A stretch of DNA of 64,000 nucleotides from Prionace glauca (lineage: Eukaryota > Chordata > Chondrichthyes > Carcharhiniformes > Carcharhinidae): assembly GCA_037974335.1 (NCBI GenBank), contig CM075761.1:12327543-12391542 (forward strand), read 5' to 3'. The translations under genes were made by a program, and so were the position numbers. Below the pieces are notes generated by a model. The model saw only the letters and a program-made list of their open reading frames with translations, was not told where the DNA came from and made no database searches. Positions 20,206 to 32,290 of the stretch are shown here, one piece after another (within the stretch, counting starts at the first letter, position 1; each line of letters opens with the position of its first letter).

Positions 20206-21859
20206 GACGAAATGTCCCTGAACTTCTGGAATGGAGCAAATGTCAGAACTGCAACGTTGCCAGAATTAGGAGGTGGAAATAATAAAATATGTATTTTTTG
20301 AAAATCAGGTGAAGGTCTACTCTTAAGTAGGATTGATCCTGCGAGCTGTATTAGTATTGTTATCTGTAATCATCTGTACTAATACTGTATTAGTATTTAG
20401 TATTGTTTTTCAAACAGATGTTACAGAAACTTCATATTGACACTGGAAATTCGTTAAACAACTATGAATCATTATGTCATAACAATAAGGATGCGTCTGA
20501 TTCCGAACAGTTAAGTTGGAATGATGTGTGAGTCTAACATAACACAGAAAGAAAATTGTATGCTTCGTTTGTTATCTCAATGTGATTCCAACGCATTTCT
20601 AAATATGTCGGTGAGTAATCTCTGCGCAGCAGAACCACATTGTATCTGATTATCTTTCATTTTTAAACCAACAATGATCTGCAGAATAAGGTAATTAGTT
20701 GTACAGTTTCGCTCAATAAAGAATTTGCCACGCTTCAGAGATGGAAATATGTACAACGGAGTTTTGCATTCAGCTTGAGCTCCAGCTCAAATAGACACCT
20801 GGAGCCCATATGTCAGACAACTTCATTCAGTGTCCAAGCTTATCTGTCTGTCTGTCTGTCCGTCTGCCTGCCTATCTATCTATAGATCTACTCATCTATC
20901 AATTCGTCTCAATAAGTATGAGCTCTGGGCAAAAAGCACTGTCTGTTTGATTGTGAATGAAAGCTTCGGATGGAACTTGATCCAGAAACCGGTTTGTGAT
21001 GTATTTTGGAAATGAAAGAACGGGGGAAGATGCGCAATAAGAAGGATGAAACTGAGCCTTCTAGAAGAACGGAGGATCATCGATATGTGTGACCATTAGA
21101 TCTGGGTGTTCGTAGGACAGTTGGTTTGTTTTACTTTTGAGGCGAGTGGTAGAACAAAATTTAAAGAGGTCATGCGTGAAGTGCCTAAACAAAATGTCTT
21201 GCTGCTTTTAGTTCTCACCACGCCATTGGAGCGCGGAGGTTAGACTATGGATTAGATGGAACACAGGATTAGAGAGGCTTTTTATTGACTGTGGAGTAAT
21301 GGCTTATGGACACCAGGCAGAAAAGTGAATTTACATGAGGTAAATCACGACGTTACTGACTATTACAGAGGCTCCAGGGGTTCGATTTGTCTCCTGGCAT
21401 TGTTTTATATGCTATCTGTTTATATGTTAAAATTGCCCCGGGCGCAGAGGAAATTTTCAAGGTTATGAAGTCATAGATCATAAAGAGTCATAGTTTGGTT
21501 GCTGCCAAGACAGAGGGAAATAGCTATGAGGAAACATTGGAAATGAGGAGACGGACGGCTTACTGAATTGACATGTACACAGTTACGACGCCAACATGGA
21601 ATAAGTATGGACAACATGTTTATTTTGCCAGTGGTATCAAATACAGTGAGCGCAAACTTCAATTAATTGCTAGACAGATGAGCAGAGTGGCCGGAAGACA
21701 TACATTTAGAGAGAGATAGGGACTCAGGACTCCATTGCCCGAATATATAGCTGAGACAGGAAATCTCACGACATTTAAAACACACTTGGATGTATTCTCA
21801 AAACAAAATGGAGTCGGGACTCCTGACCGACGTATCTGCAATGATTATGGTCTTGGTAA
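20206..21859. other. Mostly unrecognised; TCTG/TATC microsatellite at 20838-20900
   Basis: The microsatellite is a run of TCTG units passing into TATC units. Bases 21690-21859 may be a degraded CR1 extension of the next element. No gene is supported in this stretch. Confidence 0.45.
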
Positions 21860-22428
21860 GACCATACCGAGAATACTGTATGCAGTTTTGGTCTCCTTTT
21901 CTGAGAAAGGAGGTCCTTGCCTTCGAGGGAGTGCTATAAGAATTTACCAGGCTGACTCCGGCGATGGCGGGACTGATGTATGATGAGAGATTGATTTGGT
22001 TACGATTGTTTTCACTGGAATTCAAACGACTGAAGGACGGGGGGGGGGGGGGGCGGCGGCCGCATAGAGACTTATAACATTCTAATAGGACAAGAGAGGG
22101 TTCATACAGGGAGGGTGTCCAGAACCAGTGGTCACAGACTGAGGACTCGGGGAAGGCCAATTAGGATAGTGATGAGGACACATTTCTTTACCCAAAGTGC
22201 GATAGGCCTGCTGAACTCACTACCACAGGAAGCAGCTGATGCCAAAAACGTTGAATGCATTCAAGAGATCGCTAAATATCGCACGTGGGGCAAATGCGAT
22301 CAAATAATATGGGGAAAAAACGGGATTAGGCTATTGAGTTGAAAACCAATCATGATCGTTATGAATGGCGATAATAACGAAGGGCCAAATGGCCTCCTTC
22401 TGCTCCTATGTTTTTATGAATCCGAGTA
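21860..22428 (+). mobile_element. Old CR1-clade LINE 3' fragment
   Basis: 'gaatactgtatgcagttttggtctcctttt' matches the LEYCVQFW region. It is followed by 'tttaccaggctgactccgg', a G run at 22040, 'ggtgtccagaaccagtggtcacag' and a final 'gggccaaatggcctccttctgctcctatg' tail. The order fits an older CR1 3' end of a subfamily not otherwise seen here. Confidence 0.7.
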
Positions 22429-22559
22429 ACGCTTTGTTAATAAGCACATAAGTAACTTTGAACCAAATGTATTTGTTCTGTCAGTTAAAATTGCTATTAT
22501 TCGATGTTATCTATTTAAATAAACCACACACAGTTCATGAATTAGGTGTATTTTCCCAG

Positions 22560-22905
22560 AGCATTACCCTGGGTTTACTTAGACTTATTTGTGGGACATG
22601 GGCGTCGCTGTCTGGCCAGCATTTATTGCGCATCACCAATTGTCCATGAGAAGGCGCTGGTGAGCTGCCTTCTTGAATCGCTGCAGTCCATGATCTGCAG
22701 GTTGACCTTTAGGGAGGAAATTCCAGGGCTTTGATGCAGCGACTGCAAAGGATCGGCGATGTTTTTCCAAGGATGACGAGTGGCAAGGAGGTGAACTTGC
22801 AGGTGGTGGTGTTCCCGTTTATCAGCTGCCCTTGTCCTTCTAGATAGAAGTGATCGTGGGTTTGGAAGGTGCTGTCTGAGAACCTTTGCTGAATTGTTAA
22901 TATTG
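22560..22905 (-). mobile_element. Rex1-like LINE 3' end
   Basis: 'ggccagcatttattgcgcatcaccaattg' is the complement of the 'gggatgggcaataaatgctggcc' ending, and the 'gagctgccttcttgaatcgctgcagtcc' and 'ggtggtggtgttcccgtttatcagctgcccttgtccttctaga' blocks follow in the right order. Confidence 0.65.
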
Positions 22906-23666
22906 CAAGTCCAGTGACAATTCCACGAGAACATTCCTTCCCAACGCGGCCATCGAGCTCAACTGGGGCCTTTACCTCGGTCTAATCATATTAAGGTGCT
23001 GGATTCCCTTCATTATAGGGTCAGAGATGGAGAGGGTCAATGTCCTTCATATCTGGATAAAATACACATTCCTACCCACGTGGACAACATTCTGATCACG
23101 GCTGGAAACATTTTAATCGCAGAAATGTAATGACCACCTCAAATATAACACTGCTACCTGTTTGACATTCACATAGGTTTCCATCCTTGAATGCCTAATT
23201 ACTCAGTCCCTGGGGGCTTCCACTGACAGCAACATATATGTGGCATAAACGCACAGGCCAAAAAAGATACAGTAAAACGGAACAAAAGCTGGAAATGTTA
23301 TGTCCAGTAAATCAACTCCTGAATCCTTAAAGACAATCTGCATACAATTTGCAAGGTTCCAAAGCAGGAGTGTGTTGGAAGAATCACCATTTAACTGGAT
23401 GAGCACTGCTCCAACAACAAATCAAAAAGTACACTTCCAAAGACAAACTAAGCCGCTCAGTTTAGCTCGGTCTCTCTCTGGTTTTGAACCTTAACTCAAT
23501 TATCTGCCCCATCCCCACCTCAATAGTTGGCACAGCGGCTGGGATGTTTGCCATTTATATGATGCTCTACAAATTGTCAGCTGACAGAATGATGCCAGAG
23601 CCACAACATTACCAGTTATAAGGCCATAGCCAGCAGGTCTTGCATCACTTCATTTCAGCCTATCAT
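22906..23666. other. No supported feature
   Basis: A minus-strand frame at 23203-23406 contains a run of aromatic and hydrophobic residues but no family match or splice context; the stretch is otherwise unremarkable. Confidence 0.3.
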
Positions 23667-24012
23667 ATAGACATAGAACCCTACAGTGCAGAAACAGGCC
23701 CTTCGGCCCATCGAGTCTGCACCGAACACAATCCCACCCAGAACCTATCCCCATATCCCTCCACATTTTACCTGCTAATCCCTCTAACCTACACATCCCA
23801 GGATACTAAGGGGCAATTTTTAGCATAGCCACTGAACCTAACCCGCACATCTTTGGACTGTGGGAGGAAACCGGAGCAACCGGAGAAAACCCACGCAGAC
23901 ACGAGGAGAATGTGCAAACTCCACACAGGCAGTGACCCGAGCCGGGAATCGAACCCAGGACCCTGGAGCTGTGAAGCAGCAGTGCTAACCCACTGTGCTA
24001 CCGTGCCGCCCT
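23667..24012 (-). mobile_element. Near full-length tRNA-derived SINE
   Basis: The plus strand starts with ACATAGAACCCTACAGTGCA (tail) and ends with CCACTGTGCTACCGTGCCGC (complement of the tRNA-like head). The B box complement GGGAATCGAACCC is at 23945-23957. Confidence 0.92.
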
Positions 24013-24689
24013 GTGAAGTGCACTGACGTCCGATTAATTACGCTGATTCAGTGATCTGGAATTCCCCCTTGCTGATGGTTTAGCTGTACCTACATCGCAA
24101 AAGTTTCGATGGGGTAACTGCCATCACTTTCTTTCGAGCAATTATCAATTGAAAATTTGCATTGCTGACATCTCAGCAATACTAACATACTTTGACAGAA
24201 AGTAGTACAAACGAGCATGTCAATTCCAACAGGAATGTCGAATCCACAGCAGGTGCTCAATATCTATTATATCGTAAAAAAACACTTTAACAGTCATTCG
24301 TTAATGACAATTTCACCTTTCGAAATAGAAAACATGGACTATCTAGTGGAAAACTTGCACCTCCAGTTCTTCAAGCGCTTCTTTGTCTTCCAAACTAATC
24401 TTCCATGTCGATTTCAATGAGTCTAGAATCGAGGAAATATTACAGGAAATATGACTGAACAATGTTTATTACTGACTGACGAAAGATAATTTAGATATGA
24501 AAATGGTAATATACTTCAATCTGACATATCGTAATCCACCCGGAGCTTGTTCTTCGCATCATCGTGCTGAATCTTCAGTGAAGGACAAGTGAGCATAAAG
24601 AGTCTGTGAGAGAAAGAGAAACCAGTTACCAACATTGCAACGCTCAAGGTGATCATTGGCCTTTCGGCCCTTGGCCCTAAATATCCAAT
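24013..24689. other. No recognised feature
   Basis: Single-copy AT-rich sequence with no supported gene or repeat. Confidence 0.35.
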
Positions 24690-24920
24690 TAATAGGATTA
24701 GAGCTGGCCCATATACTACTATGGTTTGTTGTTAACAAATTGTCCCTAAATTAGTCGTCCCTCAATCTGGTTATAATTCCTTCATTGCGGAGTCCAATAG
24801 GTGTAGACAAAGGTCACGGGTAGAAGAGGGCACTCACAATGTTAAAATGGCGGCGTGGGCTTGTTGGGCCGAAGGGCCTGTTTCCTGCGCTGCGCTGTTC
24901 TTTTGTTCTTTCTTTCGTTA
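24690..24920 (+). mobile_element. 3' part of a composite (type F) LINE-SINE element
   Basis: 'aacaaattgtccctaaattagtcgtccctcaatctgg' and 'gtgtagacaaaggtcacgggtagaagagggcactcacaatg' match, in sense orientation, the body of 39855-40720. The tail is GGGCCGAAGGGCCTGTTTCC then TTTTGTTCTTTCTTT. Confidence 0.75.
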
Positions 24921-25267
24921 CCCAATTGAAATTGAACGTTCAAATCTCTGCAGGGACTTCTACTCCTATTTGAACAGTTTCTGCATTGTTTCTGCAATGC
25001 TGCGTCCAGTTGTAATGTTTTATCCCTTGGAATGGACAACTGCATCAGTGCAAACAACATTATTTTCCCCCCTTTCACCGAAACAGATTTGAAATGACAA
25101 AGGTTATGGTACTATCGTTGGTAGCATATTGACTCCCCACATGTAGCAATGACTTTTCCCATGGCTGAAAACAAGAAATTAAAGATGCACAAGATAAAGG
25201 AACATGTGTAATTAGGGGCAAGGTTAACCTCCATATATATTGAACGAAACGAATTCTTGGTATCACA

Positions 25268-25600
25268 GTTTCACTGCAGTGCAGAAAGCGGCCATTTGTG
25301 TTGACTGGGTCTGCACGATTCTGTGACAGGTATCTTTCCTGGGCCCTCTCCCCACGCTATCCATCTAACCCCACATATTCATCATGCCAATCTCCCAAAC
25401 CAATACATATTTAGATACTAAGTGGCAATTTTGCATTGGCAATCTCATTAGTCTGCACACGATTGGACTATAACAGTAAACCGGAGCACCTGAAGGAAAC
25501 GCACGCAGACACGAGGCGAATGTGCAAATTTCCAACAGTCACCCAAATTGTACGCAGGTGCCTGGATCTGGCAGGCAACGTTGCTAACGGCTCTGCCAAC
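25268..25600 (-). mobile_element. Degenerate tRNA-derived SINE
   Basis: Minus-strand body and tail with many substitutions: 'gcagtgcagaaagcggcc' at the tail side, 'cggagcacctgaaggaaacgcacgcagacacg' in the middle, and a decayed head near 25590. Confidence 0.7.
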
Positions 25601-25737
25601 GTAATATCCGTCGGGAATTAGTCATAATACCCTCGAGGAGGAGGACTTCCTGGACTGCATGGAGATTTGTTTTTTGTCGGCCAATACACTGAGCAATTAA
25701 CTAGAGAGCAGAACACTGTAAACTCGGTATTATGTAA

Positions 25738-26425
25738 TAAGAACATAAGAACATAAGAAATAGGAGCAGGAGTAGGCCATCTGGCCCTTCGAGCCTGCCC
25801 CGCCATTCAATAAGATCATGGCTGATCTGTCGCGGCTCAGTTCCACATTCCGGCCCTCTCCCCATAACCCTTAATCCCCTCTCTTATCAAAAACCCATCA
25901 ACCCGCTTCTTGAAAATATTTAGCGAGGCAGCCTCCACCACTTCAACGGGTAGAGAATTTCAGAGATTGACCACCCTTTGAGTGAAAAAGTTCCTCCTCA
26001 ACTCCGTTCAATAACGCCCCCCCCCTTTATCTTGAGGCTGTGCCCCCAGTCCTACTGTCTTTTTTTGACCACTATCCTATCCATCCCATTCATCATTTTA
26101 TACGTCTCAATGAGATCTCCCCTCATTCTTCTAAACTCCAACGAGTACAAGCCTAGTTCATTCAGCCTCTCCTCATAGCTCAACCCCCTCAACTCCGGTA
26201 TCAGCCTAGTAAACCTCCTCTGCACTCCCTCCAGGGCCAAAATATCCTTGCGTAAGTGCGGCGACCAAAACTGCAGACAGTATTCCAGCTGCGGCCTCAC
26301 CAAAGCCCTATACAGCTGCAGCAAGAACTCCCTACTTTTATATTCAATCCCCTTCGCTATGAAGGCCAGCATCCCATTCGCCTTCCTGACCACCTGCTGC
26401 ACCTGCAAGCTGCTGCAAGAAACAA
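25738..26425 (-). mobile_element. CR1-B LINE 3' fragment
   Basis: The minus strand encodes VQQVVRKANGMLAFIAKGIEYKSREFLLQLYRALVRPQLEYCLQFWSPHLRKD and VQRRFTRLIPELRGLSYEERLNELGL, followed by the B-type 3' end and its TTCTTATG tail at 25738. It stops near 26420 at the start of the C-terminal domain. Confidence 0.9.
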
Positions 26426-26844
26426 ATAATTGGAAATCCCCTTGTTTGAGACCAGCAGGGCATGAACGAGTGTAATATGCTAGAATTATCCATCAAGATG
26501 TTTGTGGGGCCAGGGTCCACGATCTTCATGAAATAAACTGTGGTGGTATGAGGCTCGGGTTGGATACGTTGGATTGGGAAACGTTCCCTTAAGGTGGAAA
26601 AACAATGATAAGTATTCGAAGGGTGGAAGAGATAAATTGCAATGGTGGTTTGTTCCTGTCTGAAGCAAAAGTAAAACGGGAAAAGTGGCCAAACCACACC
26701 TTACAAGTGAAATTAGCGATAATATTAGATACACTAATTGAGCATAGACATTGGCCAGACCAAAAAAAGCCCTGAGCATTTGAAATAGTCTAGACTTCAG
26801 CAAATGATGGTTAAAGGATCGAGAAAAAAACAGAACATTTTGAT

Positions 26845-27070
26845 TTGATTTCATTTAATGTATTACTGTCGCAAGAATAAATACACCGTGAAAAGTGTTA
26901 TTCCTTGCACTCTATACAGGCAAAGCATACCATTCATAGAGAAGTGAGTGTAGAATATACTGTTTGCAGCCATATCTAGGGTGTAGAGAAAGATGAACTT
27001 AAATTAAGATACGTCAATTCAAAAGTATGATGGTAGCAGGGAAGAAGCTTTCCTTGAGTCGTTTGGTATA
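26845..27070 (+). repeat. Unnamed dispersed shark repeat (copy 1)
   Basis: The block TTGATTTGATTTCATTTAAT...'cgtgaaaagtgttattccttgcactctatacaggcaaagcataccattcatagagaa'...'atgatggtagcagggaagaagctttccttgagtcg' recurs in degraded form at 56845-57065. It has no coding content. I recall the same block from other shark sequences but do not know a name. Confidence 0.6.
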
Positions 27071-27079
27071 TGGCCTGAG

Positions 27080-28800
27080 GTCGACCCTCCGTCGTTCCAG
27101 TGAGAATAAGCCAAATTTATCCCAACTCTCTTCCTTGCTAATACTTTCTAGACCAAGTAACGGCCCGGTTCACCCCTTCTCCACTGATTCCAAAACATCC
27201 ACATCATTTTCGTCGTGTGGTGACGAGAATTGTGCACAATATTTCAAATGAAGCCGAACTAATGTTTTGTACAACTGCAGCATGATCGGTCTTTTTTTTT
27301 TTACAGTCAATGCCCCGACCAATGAATGCAAGAATTTTGTTTTCCTTCTTGACTACATTATCCACCTGCGATGCCACTTTGAGTTGTCCGTGGACAAGTA
27401 CAGCCAAAGATCTCTGCATCTCAATCCTCCTAAGGGTGCTAACATTTACTGTGTTATTTCCAGTTGCATTGGACGTTCCAAAATGCATTACCTCACAAAT
27501 TCTATCTGCCATTTCTCTGCCCAAGTCTCAGACCTGTCAATATATTGCTGTGTCATCTGACAATCCTCTTCAGTATCCACAACACCATCACTTTTTGTGT
27601 CATCTGTGAAGCTACTAATCACAGCAGCTACATCTATCCCCCTGTCATTTATTCTATGAGCAACAAAAGTCCAAGAAAGGATTCCTATGGAACACCGTTA
27701 GCCACAGCCCTCCATTCAGAAATTCACCCCTTTACTGCTATCTTCTATGCCCACGGCAGTTCTGTATCCACCTTGCCCCGGGTGACTTCACCTTTCGCCG
27801 CAGTCTAACATGACTCTTGCCAAAGCCTTAACTGAAGTCCATGTATAAAGCATCCACAGATTATGCCTCATCTCTCATCTTTCACACTTCCTTGAAAAAG
27901 TGGATCAAGTTAATCGCCCCACGTCCTCTTCATAAAACCATAGAACACAGAACATTACAGCGCAGAACAGGCCCTTCAGCCCACGAGGTTGCGCCGACCA
28001 GTTAAAAAACAATGACCCACTAATCTAAACCAATCCCTTTATTCTCATCAGCAAATTTACTAATCCACCCAACTATACCCTCATCCATGCTGTTTATCAC
28101 TAATGGGTCCATTTGTTGCCAAATGTAAACAAATCTTGTCCCTAAGAATCATTTCCAATAATTTCCCCACTGCTGACCGAAGGCTCACCGGCCTGTAAGT
28201 TCCTGCATTTTCCCTGCTCCCCTATTGAAACAGTGGAACAACATTGGCTATTCCGCATTCCTCTGGAACTTCACCTGGAGGCAATGAAGATACAAGGATT
28301 TCTGTCAAGGCCGAACAGTTTGCTCCCTTCCCCCCCTCAGTGTTATGCCGTATATCCAATCAGGCCCTGGGGGCTTATCTATTTTAGTACATTTGAAGAC
28401 GCCCAATACGTCATCCGTTTTATGTCAAAATGAACCGGAATATCTGCACAAGCTGTGCTAGGGTCATCATCCACCAATTCCTTCTATTTGGTGAATCCTG
28501 AGGGAAAATATTCATTTTGCATCTCACACATTTTTCTCGGCCTCCACGCAAACATTCCCTGCACTATCCTTCACTGGATCAATCATTTCCTTGGCTATCC
28601 TCTTCCTCGTCACTTATGTATAAAAGACCTTAGGAATTTCCATAATCTTGTTTGCCAATCCCTTTTCATTAACAGCATACTCCTTCCTGTATCTTATGTG
28701 TTTGTCTTCAGTAGACGCGGGGATATGGGTGAAATCTTTGCTACCTTTTCTCACAATCCAATTCCATTCGAACCCCATACTGTTTAATTTGAACGACATT
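27080..28800 (-). mobile_element. Old CR1-clade LINE, long copy with a nested CR1-A tail
   Basis: On the minus strand the element covers the C-terminal domain (27080-27330), the FADD-side region (27500-27610), the GVPQGS region (27680), and, beyond the insertion at 27935-28062, RT motifs near 28130-28200 and the upstream linker to about 28770. Substitutions and frame breaks are numerous. About 1.6 kb remains. Confidence 0.75.
27935..28062 (-). mobile_element. CR1-A 3' tail inserted in the older CR1
   Basis: The plus strand reads 'catagaacacagaacattacagcgcagaac...cgaggttgcgccgaccag', the complement of an A tail, then stops at 'ccaatcccttta' where the older LINE resumes with 'ttctcatcagcaaatttactaatcc'. 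Confidence 0.75.
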
Positions 28801-28954
28801 CTGGCATTATCTCCATTTTCTGGGATTAATTGTCCATATCTATATTGTACAGCTACTTTCATCTGCAGCAATATGCTAAATAACACATTGAAACGTTTAA
28901 TAGATTTTGTAACCAGCACGATGAATATTACCCCTGGCTTTTATAGCGAGGACG

Positions 28955-29560
28955 ATAGAATATAAAAGCAGGGAGGTCTTGCTGCAACTATACAGGGTAC
29001 TGGTGAGGCCGCAGCTGGAGTACTGTGTGCAGTTTTGGTCGCCGCACTTGCGCAAGGATATTTTGGCCTTGGAGGGAGTGTGGAGGAGGTTCACTAGGCT
29101 GATACCGGAGATGAGCGGGTTGGACTATGAAGAGAGACTAAATAGACTGAGTCTGTACTCATTGGAGTTTAGAAGGATGAGGGCGGATCTTATAGAGACG
29201 TATAAGATAATGAAGGGGATGATAGGGTAGAGGTAGAGAGATTCTTCCCGCTTAGGAAGGACAGCAGGACTAGAGGGCACAGCCTCAAGATAAGGGGGCG
29301 CAGTTTAGAACGGAGTTGAGGAGGAACTTCTTCACTGAAAGGGTGGTGAAACTCTGGAATTCTCTGCTCTACCTCGCCAAACATATTTAAGTCACGGGTA
29401 GATAGATTTGTGATAGGCAAGGGAATTAAGGGGAGAAAGCGGGAAAGTGGAACTGATCCACTTCAGATCAGCCATGATCTTATTGAATGGCGGTGCAGGC
29501 TCGAAGGGCTAGATGGCCCATTCCTGCTCCTATTTCTTATGTTATTATGTTCTTAAGCGT
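28955..29560 (+). mobile_element. CR1-B LINE 3' fragment in the 3' flank of immunoglobulin-type gene 1
   Basis: It encodes MLQLYRVLVRPQLEYCVQFWSPHLRKDILALEG and later LNRLSLYSLEFRRMRADLIETYKIM, then the B end with a deletion near 29365, and a TTATGTTATTATGTTCTT tail. It lies just downstream of the last exon found for gene 1 and may sit in its next intron. Confidence 0.9.
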
Positions 29561-29612
29561 TGTTCTCAAATGTCAGAGCAATTAAACAACGTAAAATCGA
29601 AAGACTATTTAC

Positions 29613-29671
29613 CTGTTCATTTTGTTCACAATCCCTCGAATCTGTGAATACGCCGCGTGATGTCTTGATGC
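29613..29671 (-). CDS. Short cytoplasmic exon
   Basis: Nineteen codons plus split ends (G-IKTSRGVFTDSRDCEQNEQ), bounded by TGCTTTAG and GTAAATAG. It keeps frame with the transmembrane exon and contains no tyrosine. Confidence 0.6.
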
Positions 29672-31297
29672 CTAAAGCATATAAAAAAGATTAAAACATT
29701 ACAACTTGTGCAGGGAGCAGGTTAATTATTTTGTAGAGGAACAAGAACAAATATATCGGGATGCTGGGCCGCACAGAAGGACAGAGTAGACAGACACTTC
29801 CTACCTGAAAGGCGATTCTTGCAGTTCCAACCCGCCAGAACAGCAAATATCACGAGAAGGACAATTATTACCAAGGAACCGCCATAAAGCAGTGAATTGC
29901 AGGATGGTTCTAGCGGATCTGATGAGGAGTGGGAAAAATAACTTTGAAGAATGATTTTCCTCAGGCCACCGCGCACATGCTCAAATTTCAAAGACACCCA
30001 CGACCAGTCAACTCAAAATTGAATGTCTCAAAGCTACTTTTTCCAATTTCACCAATGTAACAGTTAGGGTGACGGGGAGGCTTACCAGCGATACTTAAGA
30101 AGCAACAATGTAATCAGAGAATAATATTATTGACAAAGTATCCAATTGCATAGAAGGAGGCAATAAATTGTTGGCCGATTCTTTGCTAGATCCTAGCTTT
30201 ACCCCATTGCTTGGATGTCTCTGTGTGAACTTGTATCTGTCTGAATAATCTACTTTTCGCTTTCGCTAAAAAAAAGTGAATACTCTCTCATTTATCCGCC
30301 TTATATTTTATTTGCTATGCAGTTGCACACTCACTGAACTTGTCTAAATCACACAGATGCATCTCTACACCGTCCTTAAAACTCACCCTCCCACTAAGCT
30401 TTGAATCATCATTAAAGTTAGAGATACTAAATTTAGTTCCCTCTCTAAATTGGTCGCATGATGCCTGCGTCCACACGCAGAAACGTGAGCAACCTTTAGC
30501 ATTAAATACACTATTGCTCACAACGGATCTCACAACAGCAATACATAAAGTGAATATGCAAAAACTTACCTCTCTGACATGGGAAGACTTCGCTTATGAG
30601 GTTTTCAACTGAGGTCGTGTGAACGGAACAAATACAGACAGCCCCCTGGCTGCAGCTTCCTCGGGGGACAGTGAGCTGACTTCTAACACTGTACATCCCG
30701 GTGGAGCCTATTGCTCCAGAATCCGTCCATCCCTCCGTCTCCCCTCTGGAAACATTCCAGTGGACAGGGAGAGTAACCGAGGTTACGCCGCTCACCAAAC
30801 ACATCAATGGGATAGTTTCCATGGACAGAATCTCAGCCGGCGGTGGAGCCAAGAGGAATATTGTCCGGGGACCTGGTTAGGGAAGATGAAATTACTTTTC
30901 AGTCTCAATTCCTACTTTTTAAATTATTTAATTCACTTATTTTTTATTATTTTTTTACCAGTGATGAGTAACGTTGATCCGTTTCCAAATATAAAGGGCA
31001 CTCCGTTAGATTTCCTTGCTGCACAGTAATAAACCCCCGAATCCTCCATCTGAGCATCCTGAATGATCAGTGTATGAACAGTCGAATCGTTGTTAACAGC
31101 TCCTGAAAACCGCCCGTCTCTCGGGAAGTGTTTTTTGACCACATGGACGAACTGAACATGCCGATGTTGCTGCTGTTTATACCAGTAAACCGCTGCACTT
31201 GCCAACCAGCCTGTGTGGCAATGCAGCTCAAAGCGACTTCCCGCCGAGACGGTTTGGATCGCTGGAGTTTGCGTGAACACCGCCTGGGAGAAAATAA
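29613..31297 (-). CDS. Immunoglobulin-superfamily receptor gene 1 (V with J-like motif, C1-like, TM, tail); partial
   Basis: Four exons are supported on the minus strand: 31297-30959 (V), 30872-30570 (C), 29918-29805 (TM) and 29671-29613 (tail). All have GT-AG borders; the first three junctions are phase 1 and the last exon ends in phase 0, so the reading frame is continuous. The product would be a type I membrane receptor with two Ig domains and no charged residue in its TM, unlike T-cell receptor chains. No ITIM or ITAM is seen in the part of the tail found. The leader exon is not established: a 17-codon hydrophobic frame from an ATG at 31523 meets a stop before any donor, and a CR1 copy begins at 31590. 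The 3' end is also missing. It resembles antigen-receptor-like families with germline-joined V and J segments; I cannot name an ortholog. Confidence 0.78.
29805..29918 (-). CDS. Transmembrane exon
   Basis: 38 codons with a short stalk (DPLEPSCNS), about 20 hydrophobic residues from GGSLVIIV to FAVLAG, and a stop-transfer segment WNCKNRLS. Flanked by TCATCAG and GTAGGAAG. Confidence 0.82.
30570..30872 (-). CDS. C1-like domain exon
   Basis: 101 codons with IPLMCLVSGV (first Cys), PVHWNVS (Trp), EGWTDSG, MYSVRSQLTVP and AVCICSVHTT (second Cys). The YSVRSQLTV strand and C-x-C-x-V-H pattern are typical of C1 domains of immunoglobulin and T-cell receptor chains. The spacing and the WN(V/I)S and GWTD motifs are shared with the C exon at 51035-51367. 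Confidence 0.85.
30959..31297 (-). CDS. V-set exon with J-like FGNG motif
   Basis: The 113-codon exon carries a Cys in ELHCHTG, Trp in VYWYKQ, GRFSG, DSGVYYC and, nine residues later, FGNGSTLLIT. The last motif is the FGxG of joining segments, encoded in the same exon as the V region, so no somatic joining is needed. No recombination signal (CACAGTG with ACAAAAACC) was seen beside the exon. The acceptor is CTCTCTCAG, the donor G|GTAAAA. Confidence 0.85.
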
Positions 31298-31589
31298 CTG
31301 AGAGAGAACAGGGCACATCAGCAGAAATTCCCCTTTTTTTGTGAGCAAAACCCAAATCTGATTCAAACTGAAGTGGAGAAAATAAAGGAATGGTTACCTG
31401 GCACACATAATAGTTACCTGGGAGGGGAGATCAAACAGACACTGTGTTTTAGCACAGTCACTTAAAGTTAAAATATGCAGTAACAGAAAAGCTGCAGTAA
31501 GCTCGTCAGAACTTGAGGCATTTTAAAGATAAGGGCAGATCCAGGATAAAGGGACTGACAATAGGATCAGCCCTAGATGGGAAAATAAA

Positions 31590-32290
31590 TACAAAAAATG
31601 AAGCAAAAATTTAAGAGGACTCTTAACTCGGCCTCGCAGGTGGACGAGGTGGTCATGAAGGCGTATGGTGTAATGGCCTTCATTAATCGAGGGATTGAGT
31701 TTAGGAGTCGGGAGGTAATGCTGCAACTTTATAAGGCCCTTGTCAAGCCTCACTTGGAGTACTGTGCGCAGTTCTGGTCGCCTCACTATAGGAAAGATGT
31801 AGAAGCTATTGAGAGGGTGCAGAGGAGATTTACAAGGATGTTGCCTGGACTGGGAGGCATGCCTTATGAAGTTAGGTTGAGGGAGCTGGGACTCTTCGCC
31901 CTGGAGAGACGAAGGTTGAGAGGCGACCTGATAGAAGTTTATAAAATGTTGAGATGAATAGACAGGGCGGATTCTCAGAGGCTATTTCCCCGGGTTGAAA
32001 TGGTCGCTACGAGAGGACACAGATTTAAGGTACAGGGAGGGAAATTCAGAAGTGATGTTAGGGGTAAGTTTTTCACTCAGAGGGTGGTGAGTGAATGGCT
32101 GCCGTCAGTGGTGGTGGAGGCGAACTCGCTGGGGTCTTTTAAAAGACTTCTGGATGAGTATATGGGATTTAGTGGGATTGGGCGTTATAGATAGGTCTAT
32201 GGATTGGTAGGTGTTGATGTGATCGGTGCAACTCATGGGCCGAAGGGCCTGTTTGTGCTGTAGTATGTTTGTATGTTCTATGTTCTATGT
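31590..32290 (+). mobile_element. CR1-A2 LINE 3' fragment
   Basis: It encodes RTLNSASQVDEVVMKAYGVMAFINRGIEFRS through VQRRFTRMLPGLGGMPYE; one stop lies near 31957, and the terminal peptide continues to 32194. The tail ends in GTATGTTCTATGTTCTATG. It is upstream of the V exon of gene 1. Confidence 0.9.

Noticed and set aside
23203-23406. Minus-strand frame with a hydrophobic segment
   Set aside because: No family resemblance, no acceptor and donor in the right phase, and no repeat of the pattern elsewhere.
31470-31525. Leader exon for immunoglobulin-type gene 1 from the ATG at 31523 (-)
   Set aside because: The hydrophobic frame of 17 codons ends in a stop before any donor in phase 1, so it cannot be joined to the V exon as it stands.
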